This document shows, in pieces, positions 36,403 to 48,290 of a stretch of DNA of 64,000 nucleotides. The stretch's first letter is position 1. Each line of letters opens with the position of its first letter. The position numbers were made by a program, and so were the translations under genes. This DNA comes from Rhodococcus rhodochrous (GTDB lineage: Bacteria > Actinomycetota > Actinomycetes > Mycobacteriales > Mycobacteriaceae), in NCBI RefSeq assembly GCF_900187265.1, contig NZ_LT906450.1, positions 434,001-498,000 of the forward strand, written 5' to 3'. Under the pieces are notes generated by a model. That model did not search any database. It was not told the DNA's origin and was given only the letters and a program-made list of their open reading frames with translations.

Positions 36403-37648
36403 GGGCAGCTCTCCTGGCGATGGCGGTGTTGAGATCGCGGAACGCGGTGTAGTTGGCGAGCACCTCCACACGGCCGGGAGGGCACGAGGCGATGGCCTTC
36501 AGCGGATCCGGCACCAGCGTGTGCTCGACGCCCGCGTAGGTCAGGCGGACGGCGAGATCGGTGCCGCGTTCTCCGGCCGCCACCACCTGCACACCTTCGA
36601 AGTGTTCGAAACGCACGTCCCACAGCCACGACAGGTCCTCACCGTCGGGCACCTGGCCGTTGACGGCGATCACCAGGCCGTCCACGGTCGGGTCGATCAT
36701 CGACAGGGCCTCCTGCCAGCCGGCGGGGTTCTTCGCGAGCAGCATGTGCACCGAATGCGGGCCGACCTGCACCGTCTTGTAGCGACCGGCGACCTCTTCG
36801 ACGACCGAGGCGGCAGCGACGGCCTTCGCCGGATCGGCACCGAGGGCGACGGCGGCCGCGACCGCCTGGGCTGCGTTGCCCCGGTTGGCGCGACCGGGGA
36901 GGGTCAGCTTCAGAGGGAGGACGAGGCCGTCCGGTCCGTACAGGTTCTCGTCGTCGACCCACCAGTCCGGTGTCGGCCGCGCGAAGTCGGAGCCGGTGCT
37001 GTACCAGTGGTCGCCCTCGCGGACGATCGGCTCGCCCGTGCGCGGGCAGCTCACCGAGTCGTTGGCCCAGCCGGCGCCGGCGGCGACCCACACGACGTTC
37101 GGGTTGTCGTAGGCGGCGGACGTAACGAGCACGTCGTCGCAGTTCGCGACGATCACGGCGTCGGGATGCCGCTTCAGTCCCTCGCGCAGCTTCCGCTCGA
37201 TCATGTTGATCTCGCCGACCCGGTCGAGCTGGTCGCGGGTGAGGTTGAGCAGCACGATCGCGCGGGGGTCGAGGGCGTCGGCGACGTGCGGGGTGTGGAG
37301 TTCGTCGACCTCGATCGCGGCGAGCGGTGCCCGGAGATCGGTGGCGAGCGCGGCGACGATCCCGGCGTCCATGTTCGCGCCGTCCGCCTGGGTGACGACC
37401 GAATCGATCGTCTCGAGCGCGGCGGCCGTCATACGGGTCGTCGTGGACTTGCCGTTCGTCCCGGTGACGAGCACCGTCTGCCGGCCGTGGCCGAGCTGCT
37501 TCATCAGTGCCGGGTCGATCTTCAGGGCGACGAGCCCTCCGATCATCGAGCCCTTACCGCGTCCGGCCTTCTGGGACGCCCACGCGGCGGCTCGGGCTGC
37601 GCGCAGTGCGAGCCGTCCACGTGCGGTGATTCCTGTGCTGGTTCCCAC
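36395..37648 (-). CDS. murT: Lipid II isoglutaminyl synthase, Mur-ligase-like subunit MurT
   Basis: 417 residues. Mur ligase P-loop VTGTNGKSTTTRM, then the central ATPase (EVDELHTPHV, VLLNLTRDQLDRVGEI) and the C-terminal domain. The inserted CPRTGEPI segment keeps one Cys of the zinc ribbon found in many MurT proteins; a second Cys lies upstream. The GTG at 37648 gives the conserved N-terminus GRLALRAARAAAWASQKAG; a later start would lose it. As a result its first 106 bp overlap the 3' end of the EamA gene in another frame. Confidence 0.94.
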   Translation of the reverse strand: MGTSTGITARGRLALRAARAAAWASQKAGRGKGSMIGGLVALKIDPALMKQLGHGRQTVLVTGTNGKSTTTRMTAAALETIDSVVTQADGANMDAGIVAALATDLRAPLAAIEVDELHTPHVADALDPRAIVLLNLTRDQLDRVGEINMIERKLREGLKRHPDAVIVANCDDVLVTSAAYDNPNVVWVAAGAGWANDSVSCPRTGEPIVREGDHWYSTGSDFARPTPDWWVDDENLYGPDGLVLPLKLTLPGRANRGNAAQAVAAAVALGADPAKAVAAASVVEEVAGRYKTVQVGPHSVHMLLAKNPAGWQEALSMIDPTVDGLVIAVNGQVPDGEDLSWLWDVRFEHFEGVQVVAAGERGTDLAVRLTYAGVEHTLVPDPLKAIASCPPGRVEVLANYTAFRDLNTAIARRAAHV

Positions 37649-38580
37649 GTCGGCGAGTGTTCCACAGGCGCGGGAGCGTTGTGTCGCCGGAGGAGCGTCC
37701 TGCTCGTCACACTGCGGTGTCCGCCCTGGGCAGCGAGGGCTCCGACGATGACGATCACACCGCCGATCAGGGAGGACGGTGCGGGCCGCTCGCCGAGCGT
37801 GATCCACGCGACGGTGAACCCGACGACCGGCACCATGAGGGAGAGCGGGGCGACGGTCCCGGCGGGATAGCGCGACAGCAGCGAGGCGTAGATGCCGGTG
37901 CCGGCGATCGTGCCCGCCAGTACGACGTAGGCGAGTCCGGCCAGCGCGAGGCCTCCGTCCGCGGTGCTGACGGCGGTACCGAGGGTGGACCACGCCTGCG
38001 GGCCCTCGACGAACCAGGAGACCCCGAAGAAGGGGAGCACGGGCACGACGCACATCCACAGCATCAGGCGCATGGGGTCACCGGCGCCCGCCTTGCGGGT
38101 CCCGATGTTGCCGACCGCCCACGACAGACCGGCCAGCAACGCGAGGGTCATGGGGATCAGGCTCGCGTCCGCGGCGCCCTGCCCCACGGCGACGATCACC
38201 ATGCCGGATACGGCGACCACCAGACCGGCGAGGCGGACGCCGTCGAGCCGTTCGTGCAGGAACAGTGCGGCGAGCAGGACCGTGAAGGGTGCGGACGACT
38301 GCAGTACGAGCGACGCGAGGCCTGTGGGCAGACCGGCCTCCATCGCCCAGAACAGGAAGGCGAACTGCGCGAATCCGAACCCGGCGCCGTAGAGGAGGAG
38401 CCAGCGCAGGGGAACGGCGGGTCGCGGGACGAACAGCAGCACCGGGACGGCGATGATCGCGAAGCGCAGACCGGCGAAGAAGAACGGCGGGAAGTGGTCG
38501 AGGCCCAATCTGATCGCGAGGAAGTTGCATCCCCAGAGCACTACGACGGTGAGTGCGAGCAGACGGTCCCGGAACGACAT
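37543..38580 (-). CDS. EamA/DMT-family transporter
   Basis: 345 residues. Ten hydrophobic helices in two EamA repeats (LLALTVVVLWGCNFLAIRLG, GFGFAQFAFLFWAMEAGLPT; second repeat from LALLAGLSWAVGNIGTRKAG), then an unusual polar 50-residue C-terminal tail rich in Pro, Arg and His that is encoded where murT starts. Probably exports amino acids or other small metabolites. ATG at 38580. Divergent from a LysR regulator, its likely controller. Confidence 0.9.
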   Translation of the reverse strand: MSFRDRLLALTVVVLWGCNFLAIRLGLDHFPPFFFAGLRFAIIAVPVLLFVPRPAVPLRWLLLYGAGFGFAQFAFLFWAMEAGLPTGLASLVLQSSAPFTVLLAALFLHERLDGVRLAGLVVAVSGMVIVAVGQGAADASLIPMTLALLAGLSWAVGNIGTRKAGAGDPMRLMLWMCVVPVLPFFGVSWFVEGPQAWSTLGTAVSTADGGLALAGLAYVVLAGTIAGTGIYASLLSRYPAGTVAPLSLMVPVVGFTVAWITLGERPAPSSLIGGVIVIVGALAAQGGHRSVTSRTLLRRHNAPAPVEHSPTWEPAQESPHVDGSHCAQPEPPRGRPRRPDAVRAR

Positions 38581-38638
38581 GCCGTCAATTCTTTGCGCAG
38601 GAAACAATCAGAACAAGCGAATGTTTCTGAAGGAAATG

Positions 38639-38653
38639 TGTAGTTTTACTACA
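38639..38653. promoter_or_regulatory. LysR-type palindrome at the lysR start codon
   Basis: TGTAGT-TTT-ACTACA is a perfect 6-bp inverted repeat containing the T-N11-A spacing of LysR-type boxes. Its last base is the A of the lysR ATG, so binding would block lysR expression while possibly activating the divergent exporter gene (72-bp spacer). Confidence 0.5.
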
Positions 38654-39549
38654 TGGATGTCGTGCGATTGCGGATACTGCGCGAATTCGCCGACCGCGGG
38701 ACCGTGGCCGCGACCGCCGCAGCGTTGTCGATGACACCCTCGGCCGTCTCGCAGCAGCTCAAGGTGCTCGCGCGGGAGGCGGGAGTGCCCCTGCTCGAAC
38801 CCGACGGCCGGCGCCTGCGGTTCACCGATGCGGGTCGTGCGCTCGTGGTGCGAGCCGACGAGGTGCTCGACGCCCTCGACCGGGCCGCCGACGAGATGAC
38901 CGCCTACGCCCGGTCGCCCCGGGGGCGGGTGCGCGTGGCGTCGTTCCCCTCCGGGGCAGCGCTCCTGCTACCGGCCGTGCTCGAAGCGGCCGGGACGATC
39001 GGCGTCGAGTTGGACGTGAGCGACGAGGACGTCCCGGCCTCGGCCGCGCCCGCCCTGCTCGCCGACTACGACGTGGTGCTCACCCACCGCGACGAGCGTT
39101 CGGCGCCGCTGTCCGGCCCGCGTGTCCACGTCGAGACGCTGATGCGCGAACCGATCGATGTCGTCCTCCCGCCGGAGCACCGGCTCGCGACGCAGGACCG
39201 CGTGCAGGTCGACGAACTGGTGGGGGAGAGCTGGATCAGCGTGCGGGGTGGATTCCCCGTCGACGACGTGTTGCTCTCCGTCGCGGCGGTGACGGGCATC
39301 CGGGCACGGGTCGTGCACCGCATCAACGACTTCCGCGTCATCGAGGAACTCGTTGCGGCGGGACACGGGGTGGCGTTGTTGCCGCGGTATTCGGTTCTGC
39401 ATCCGGCGCTGGTACGTCTGCCGCTGGCCGGTGTGCGTGCGGCGCGGATCTACGAGCTCGTCACCCGCCCGGGGGCGGCGCGACGGCCCGCCGTGGGCGC
39501 AGTGCTCGACAGCTTCCGTGCCGCGGCGGCACGGAAGCTGTCGATGTGA
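38653..39549 (+). CDS. LysR-family transcriptional regulator
   Basis: 298 residues. N-terminal winged HTH (LRILREFADRGTVAATAAAL, SMTPSAVSQQLKVLARE) with the substrate domain from about residue 88 (RVRVASFPSGAALLLPAVL). Faces the EamA exporter, the classical LysR-exporter arrangement in which the regulator senses the exported compound. The stop lies 12 bp from the convergent SHOCT gene. Confidence 0.93.
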   Translation: MDVVRLRILREFADRGTVAATAAALSMTPSAVSQQLKVLAREAGVPLLEPDGRRLRFTDAGRALVVRADEVLDALDRAADEMTAYARSPRGRVRVASFPSGAALLLPAVLEAAGTIGVELDVSDEDVPASAAPALLADYDVVLTHRDERSAPLSGPRVHVETLMREPIDVVLPPEHRLATQDRVQVDELVGESWISVRGGFPVDDVLLSVAAVTGIRARVVHRINDFRVIEELVAAGHGVALLPRYSVLHPALVRLPLAGVRAARIYELVTRPGAARRPAVGAVLDSFRAAAARKLSM

Positions 39550-39561
39550 ACGAGCGCGGGG

Positions 39562-39936
39562 TCAGGCGAGTGCCTTGGCCTTCAGCGCGTCGAACTCGGC
39601 CTGGTCGATGACACCGTCGTCGAGCAGCTTCTTCGCGTCGGCGATGTGCTCGGCGGGCGACTTGCCGGCGACCGAGCGGATGTAGTCGTCCTGCACGGCC
39701 TTGTACTGCGCCGCTTCCTTCGCGGACCGTTCGGCCATGCCGCTGCCGTGGACGATCAGATAGATCAGACCCGTCAGCCACGGGAAGATGAACAGGAAGA
39801 CGATCCAGATCGCCTTGACCCAGCCGGACTGTTCCCGGTTGCGGAACAGATCCCCGATGATCATCCACAGCATGATCAGGTACGCGATGAATGCGAAGCA
39901 GACGATGATGTACCAGATGATGTCCATGAATTCCAT
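39562..39936 (-). CDS. PLDc_N/SHOCT small membrane protein
   Basis: 124 residues. Two transmembrane helices (about 3-25 and 38-58), the second in the PLDc_N-like context VKAIWIVFLFIFPWLTGLIY, followed by a C-terminal SHOCT motif (SPAEHIADAKKLLDDGVIDQ, then AEFDALKAKAL). Function unknown; SHOCT parts are thought to mediate oligomerisation. ATG 39936 is taken since GGAG lies 8 bp upstream. Confidence 0.85.
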   Translation of the reverse strand: MEFMDIIWYIIVCFAFIAYLIMLWMIIGDLFRNREQSGWVKAIWIVFLFIFPWLTGLIYLIVHGSGMAERSAKEAAQYKAVQDDYIRSVAGKSPAEHIADAKKLLDDGVIDQAEFDALKAKALA

Positions 39937-40120
39937 ACGCACACTCCGGGTTCGAGCAGAACGACTCTGCGAGACGAGAATTGCGGAATTCGACGGATAT
40001 CACCCGTGAACGGGTTCGTTCTCGTCGAACATTCGGAACTGTATCTTTCCGGAGAGTGCGGTAATTGCCCGAAACGGTATTTCCGAGATGAATTGTCGGG
40101 GTGAAAATCCCCGAAACGAC

Positions 40121-40154
40121 GAATGCGGTGGACCCGTCCGGGTCCACCGCATTC
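40121..40154 (-). terminator. leuA terminator
   Basis: GAATGCGGTGGACCC and GGGTCCACCGCATTC form a perfect 15-bp stem with a 4-nt loop, starting 14 bp past the leuA stop and followed on the minus strand by GTCGTTTCG. The remaining spacer up to 39937 is AT-richer and holds no gene. Confidence 0.88.
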
Positions 40155-40167
40155 GGCTTCGAGAAGA

Positions 40168-42246
<2,079 letters not shown>

Positions 42247-42251
42247 CTAGC

Positions 42252-42314
42252 GTTACCGAACGTAACTCCCGCAACATCAGTAACACCGGTATCACCGATA
42301 TCTTTGGTAACACC
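42252..42314 (+). promoter_or_regulatory. GTAAC/GTTAC repeats upstream of the DUF4185 gene
   Basis: GTTAC-CGAAC-GTAAC (42252-42266) is an inverted repeat, and GTAACACC occurs twice more, near 42280 and at 42307-42314. The cluster lies within 85 bp of the start codon and may be an operator or promoter for the secreted protein. Confidence 0.35.
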
Positions 42315-42333
42315 ACGGGTGAAGGGCGTGTCG

Positions 42334-43629
42334 ATGGGATCGTTGCGCACGGCGGCCGCCGGCTCGTGCAGTGCACTGCTGGCGCTCGGGCTCATGGCGG
42401 TCTCCGCCCCGGCGGCGCACGCCGAACCCTGCGACTCCGGGCTCCTCGGATCGGGCTCCGGCTCGGGCCTCCCCGGCTCGGGTTCGGGTTCCGGATCCTT
42501 CGGAACGGGATCGTCCGGACCCCGGCTCGGGAGCAGCGGATCGGGGAGCGGGGGACTCGCACCCCAGGGACCACAGGGGCCGCTACCGGCACTCGGACCG
42601 GGCCCCACCAGCACCGTGGCCTGGGTGACCGGTCCGCGCAGCCCCAACAGGACCTACGACAGGTTCTCCATCTCGGGAACCGACCTCGGCATCATGTGGG
42701 ACAACGGAGAGGAAGGAGACGCACGTCAGGTTCTCATGGCCTTCGGCGACACCTTCGGAGACTGTTCGCTGCCCGATCAGCAGTGGCGGCACAACGTCCT
42801 CATGCGCACCACCGACGCCGATCTCTCCGACGGCATCGACGTGCCCGATCCGGTGCCCGGCGACCCGCGTGCGGGTTCGCCCGTCCTGCCCTCCGCACCC
42901 GACTTCTCCCGTGAACTCGTGGGCAGCCTCGCGATCGACGGCGTCGAGATCACCGTGATCCCCACGGCCGGGATCGCCGTCGACGGCATCCAGTACATCA
43001 ACTTCATGTCGGTGCGGTCCTGGGGCGACCACGGTGAGTGGTGGACCAACGCGTCGATGATCGCGACCTCGGCGGACAACGGGGAGACCTGGGCGCTCGA
43101 CCCGGCGACGGCACGGATCAACCTGCCGCTCGACGTACCCACGGTGCAGCAGCTGTCCACCGGTAACGAGAACTTCCAGCAGCACGCCTACGTCCGCCAC
43201 GAGGGATACGTCTACGACTTCGGCACACCGCAGGGCCGATTCGGCGCGGCCTTCGTCTCCCGCGTCCCCGAGACCGCTCTGCTGGATCTGGCCGCCTACG
43301 AGTACTGGAACGGTGACGGCTGGGTGCCCGGCGACGCCGCCGCGGCCACCCCGGTCGTGCCGCCCGCCGTCGGAGAGATGTCGGTGCAGTTCCTCGGTGG
43401 TGAGTTCGTCATGCTCTACGGCAACGAGGCGAACGGCACGATCGAGATGAGGACGTCCGCGAGACCCGAGGGACCGTGGAGCGAAGCGCGCGTGCTGGTC
43501 ACCCACCGTGAGATCGGTGGTCTCTACGCTCCGTTCATCCACCCGTGGTCCACGGATACGGACCTCTACTTCACCGCCTCGCGGTGGGGGGACTACAACG
43601 TCATGTTGTTGCGCACGACACTTTCCTGA
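42334..43629 (+). CDS. Secreted DUF4185-domain protein
   Basis: 431 residues. A Sec-type signal peptide (about 31 residues, LLALGLMAVSAPAAHA before the cleavage site), then a low-complexity Gly/Ser/Pro linker (about residues 38-90) and a DUF4185 domain beginning TSTVAWVTGPRSPNRTYDRF with FGDTFGDC and ending WGDYNVMLLRTTL. DUF4185 resembles glycoside-hydrolase-like beta-propellers; substrate unknown. ATG 42334 is chosen for GAAGGG upstream and because it starts the signal peptide. Confidence 0.85.
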   Translation: MGSLRTAAAGSCSALLALGLMAVSAPAAHAEPCDSGLLGSGSGSGLPGSGSGSGSFGTGSSGPRLGSSGSGSGGLAPQGPQGPLPALGPGPTSTVAWVTGPRSPNRTYDRFSISGTDLGIMWDNGEEGDARQVLMAFGDTFGDCSLPDQQWRHNVLMRTTDADLSDGIDVPDPVPGDPRAGSPVLPSAPDFSRELVGSLAIDGVEITVIPTAGIAVDGIQYINFMSVRSWGDHGEWWTNASMIATSADNGETWALDPATARINLPLDVPTVQQLSTGNENFQQHAYVRHEGYVYDFGTPQGRFGAAFVSRVPETALLDLAAYEYWNGDGWVPGDAAAATPVVPPAVGEMSVQFLGGEFVMLYGNEANGTIEMRTSARPEGPWSEARVLVTHREIGGLYAPFIHPWSTDTDLYFTASRWGDYNVMLLRTTLS

Positions 43630-43707
43630 GATGCCCCGGGTCGATGGAAGCCGCGGTCGGTAAGCTGGGCCACTGGACTTGTTCCCGAAACCCGGAGGTT
43701 GGCCAGC

Positions 43708-46007
<2,300 letters not shown>

Positions 46008-46024
46008 GCGACTTCCGACCTTCT

Positions 46025-46067
46025 CGACGGAGCGGGTGGACCTCTTCCGGGTCCACCCGCTCCGTCG
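46025..46067 (+). terminator. Terminator of the ask-asd operon
   Basis: CGACGGAGCGGGTGGACC (46025-46042) and its exact complement (46050-46067) form an 18-bp stem with a 7-nt loop, followed by CGTTTCGG. Confidence 0.9.
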
Positions 46068-46104
46068 CGTTTCGGGGACGGTCCGGGATGCTCCGGAAAT
46101 ATTT

Positions 46105-46126
46105 ACAAGCAGTCTGGACTGTTTGT
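46105..46126. promoter_or_regulatory. TetR-type operator upstream of the BVMO/ChoD operon
   Basis: ACAAGCAGTC-TG-GACTGTTTGT is a 10-bp inverted repeat with one mismatch, 25 bp before the TetR start codon, in an AT-rich promoter zone. A probable autoregulatory operator of the following TetR. Confidence 0.6.
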
Positions 46127-46150
46127 TGATTTACCGTTACGCTGCGAAGC

Positions 46151-46729
46151 GTGATCCAGGACACTGCGCCGAACGGTGGTCGTACCCAGGCGCAACGCAC
46201 AGCCGCGACGCGAGCCAAGCTGCTCGACGCCGCGGTCGACTCGCTCGTCGAGCACGGCTATTCGGGCACCAGCACGCAGGGCATCGCCAAACGCGCCGGA
46301 GTCTCGCGAGGCGCCCAGCTCCACCACTTCCCGACGAAGGAGAACCTCGTCGTTGCGGCGGTCGAGCACCTCGTCGACAAACGGCTGCAGGAGATCCTCG
46401 AGAAACGGCCCGACCCGGAGCACGGCTTCGAGGCGCTCATGGACGCCTTCTCCGGCCCGCTCTTCGCCGCAGCACTCGAACTGTGGGTCGCGGCGCGGAC
46501 CGATCCGTCCCTGCACGAGGCCATGATCCCGCTCGAACGCAAGGTCTCGGACGCGCTCCGCACGGGTTGCCTGGAGATCATGGGCGACAGGGTCTCGCCC
46601 GACCACATCGACCTCAGCATCGAAATCGCCCGGGGCTTCGCCGTCTCGGCCCTGATGCGTACCCCCGAATCCGATCGAGAATTCCGGGAGCGCCTGCTCC
46701 CGGTCTGGAAGGCGCTGGTGATGAAATGA
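46151..46729 (+). CDS. TetR-family regulator of the BVMO/ChoD operon
   Basis: 192 residues. HTH at about 22-66 (KLLDAAVDSLVEHGYSGTST, AGVSRGAQLHHFPTKENLV). GTG start shortly after the inverted repeat. The stop overlaps the monooxygenase start (ATGA), making a self-regulated operon likely. The ligand is probably a substrate of the flavoenzymes that follow. Confidence 0.9.
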   Translation: MIQDTAPNGGRTQAQRTAATRAKLLDAAVDSLVEHGYSGTSTQGIAKRAGVSRGAQLHHFPTKENLVVAAVEHLVDKRLQEILEKRPDPEHGFEALMDAFSGPLFAAALELWVAARTDPSLHEAMIPLERKVSDALRTGCLEIMGDRVSPDHIDLSIEIARGFAVSALMRTPESDREFRERLLPVWKALVMK

Positions 46730-48231
46730 GTCTCGCACTGCTTCCCGATCACGTGCACACGCTCGTCGTCGGCGCGGGCTTCGGCGGCATCGGTATGACC
46801 GCAACGCTGTTGCGTGAGAACCCCGACGCCGACGTCCTCGTCCTCGAGCGCGGTGACGACGTCGGCGGAACCTGGCGTGTGAACACCTATCCCGGTGCCG
46901 CATGCGATGTTCCGAGCGCGCTGTACTCGTTCTCCTTCGCGCCCGAACCCGACTGGTCGCGAGCGCACGGCACCCAGGAGGAGATCTACGCCTACCTCCG
47001 CCGCGTCGCACGTGAGCAGGGCGTGACCGACCGGACCATGTTCGGGTGCGAACTGCGCGAGGCCCAGTGGGACGCCGAGCGCGCCGTGTGGCGGATCTCC
47101 ACGTCCCGCGGTGACCTGACGGCCGACGTGCTCGTCGCCGCCACCGGCGCCCTCTCCACGCCCACCTACCCGAAGGTTCCCGGACTGGAGTTGTTCCGCG
47201 GCAAGAAGTTCCACTCGGCCGAATGGGATCACGACCACGACCTCACGGGTGAGCGCGTCGCCGTCATCGGTACCGGCGCCTCGGCCATCCAGTTCGTGCC
47301 GGCGATCGTCGACCGCGTCGACCATCTCACCCTGTTCCAGCGCACCGCCTCCTGGGTGATGCCCAAGCACGACCACGTCATCGCGCGGTCGGTCCGCACG
47401 CTCTATCGTCGATTCCCCCTGGCCCAGAAGCTCATGCGCGGATTCGTGTACGGACAGAAGGAGATCTACGTCGTCGGTATGACGAAGCCCTTCGCCCGCC
47501 AGTACCTCCTGCCGCTGTTCGAGGTCCGGGCACGCCAGGTGCTGCGCAAGAACGTGCGCGATCCCGAGCTGCGCAAGCGTCTGACCCCCGATTTTGCGAT
47601 CACGTGCAAGCGGATCCTGTTGTCCAACGACTGGTTCCCGGCCATCACCCGGCCGAAGGTGGACGTGGTGTCCTCCGGTCTGACCGCGGTCACCGAGAAC
47701 GGTGTCGTCGACGACAAGGGCACCGAGTACCCGGTCGACACCATCATCTTCGGCACCGGCTTCACGCCTACGGAACCGCCTGTCGCGCACCACATCCGTG
47801 GTGGCGACGGTCGCACCCTCGCCGAGACGTGGGACGGCAGTCCCTCGGCCTATCTCGGCATCGCCGTGCCCGGTTTCCCCAACCTGTTCCTCATGTACGG
47901 CCCCAACACCAATCTCGGCCACAGCTCGATCGTGTACATGCTCGAATCCCAGGCCAACTACATCTCCGACGCGCTGCGCACGATGGAGCGTCGCGGAGTC
48001 GCGGCCGTGGAGGTGCGCGACGAGGCAGTGCGCCGCTACACCGCCGATCTCGACCCGGCGCTGAACAACACGGTCTGGAACCAGGGTGGTTGCAGCAGCT
48101 GGTACATCGACGAGAAGGGCCGCAACTCCGTGATGTGGCCGACCTTCACGTGGCAGTACCGGGCGCGGACCAAGCAGTTCGACCCGGAGAGCTACACAGA
48201 GCACCGAGCGACCGCAGGAGCGAACGCATGA
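46726..48231 (+). CDS. Flavin monooxygenase, Baeyer-Villiger type
   Basis: 501 residues. FAD-binding VVGAGFGGIGM and GGTWRVNTYPGAACDVPSA; the type I Baeyer-Villiger fingerprint FRGKKFHSAEW (F-x-G-x3-H-x3-W) at about 160-170; NADPH-binding VIGTGASAIQF; C-terminal GYPNTN-like FPNLFLMYGPNTNLGHSS. Inserts oxygen beside a ketone using NADPH and O2. Substrate unknown; company of a ChoD-like oxidase suggests a steroid or terpenoid ketone (inference). The 3' end runs into a 30-bp tandem repeat. Confidence 0.92.
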   Translation: MSLALLPDHVHTLVVGAGFGGIGMTATLLRENPDADVLVLERGDDVGGTWRVNTYPGAACDVPSALYSFSFAPEPDWSRAHGTQEEIYAYLRRVAREQGVTDRTMFGCELREAQWDAERAVWRISTSRGDLTADVLVAATGALSTPTYPKVPGLELFRGKKFHSAEWDHDHDLTGERVAVIGTGASAIQFVPAIVDRVDHLTLFQRTASWVMPKHDHVIARSVRTLYRRFPLAQKLMRGFVYGQKEIYVVGMTKPFARQYLLPLFEVRARQVLRKNVRDPELRKRLTPDFAITCKRILLSNDWFPAITRPKVDVVSSGLTAVTENGVVDDKGTEYPVDTIIFGTGFTPTEPPVAHHIRGGDGRTLAETWDGSPSAYLGIAVPGFPNLFLMYGPNTNLGHSSIVYMLESQANYISDALRTMERRGVAAVEVRDEAVRRYTADLDPALNNTVWNQGGCSSWYIDEKGRNSVMWPTFTWQYRARTKQFDPESYTEHRATAGANA

Positions 48232-48290
48232 GGCAAGGTGACCGCAGGATCGAGCGCATGAGGCAGGGCGACGGCAGGAGCGAGCGCATG
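48211..48290 (+). repeat. 30-bp tandem repeat triplicating a ribosome site and start codon
   Basis: Copies at 48211-48240, 48241-48270 and 48271-48290 (partial) share accgcaggagcgagcgcatg with a few substitutions. Each carries an SD-like CAGGA(G/T) and an ATG (48228, 48258, 48288) in the same frame, because 30 bp equals 10 codons. The first copy includes the monooxygenase stop, and the last provides the expected start of the ChoD-like gene. Confidence 0.85.

Noticed and set aside
36350-37870. 506-codon plus-strand frame over murT
   Set aside because: Shadow of murT, low-complexity Val/Gly/Asp/Arg composition, no initiation signal.
46258-48204. 648-codon antisense frame over the TetR and monooxygenase genes
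   Set aside because: Composition and position identify it as a shadow frame.
48228-48287. Alternative ChoD N-terminal extension as genuine conserved protein
   Set aside because: The 20 extra residues are two copies of a 10-residue Arg-rich repeat and are absent from the remembered family N-terminus; 48288 starts directly at the flavin fold.
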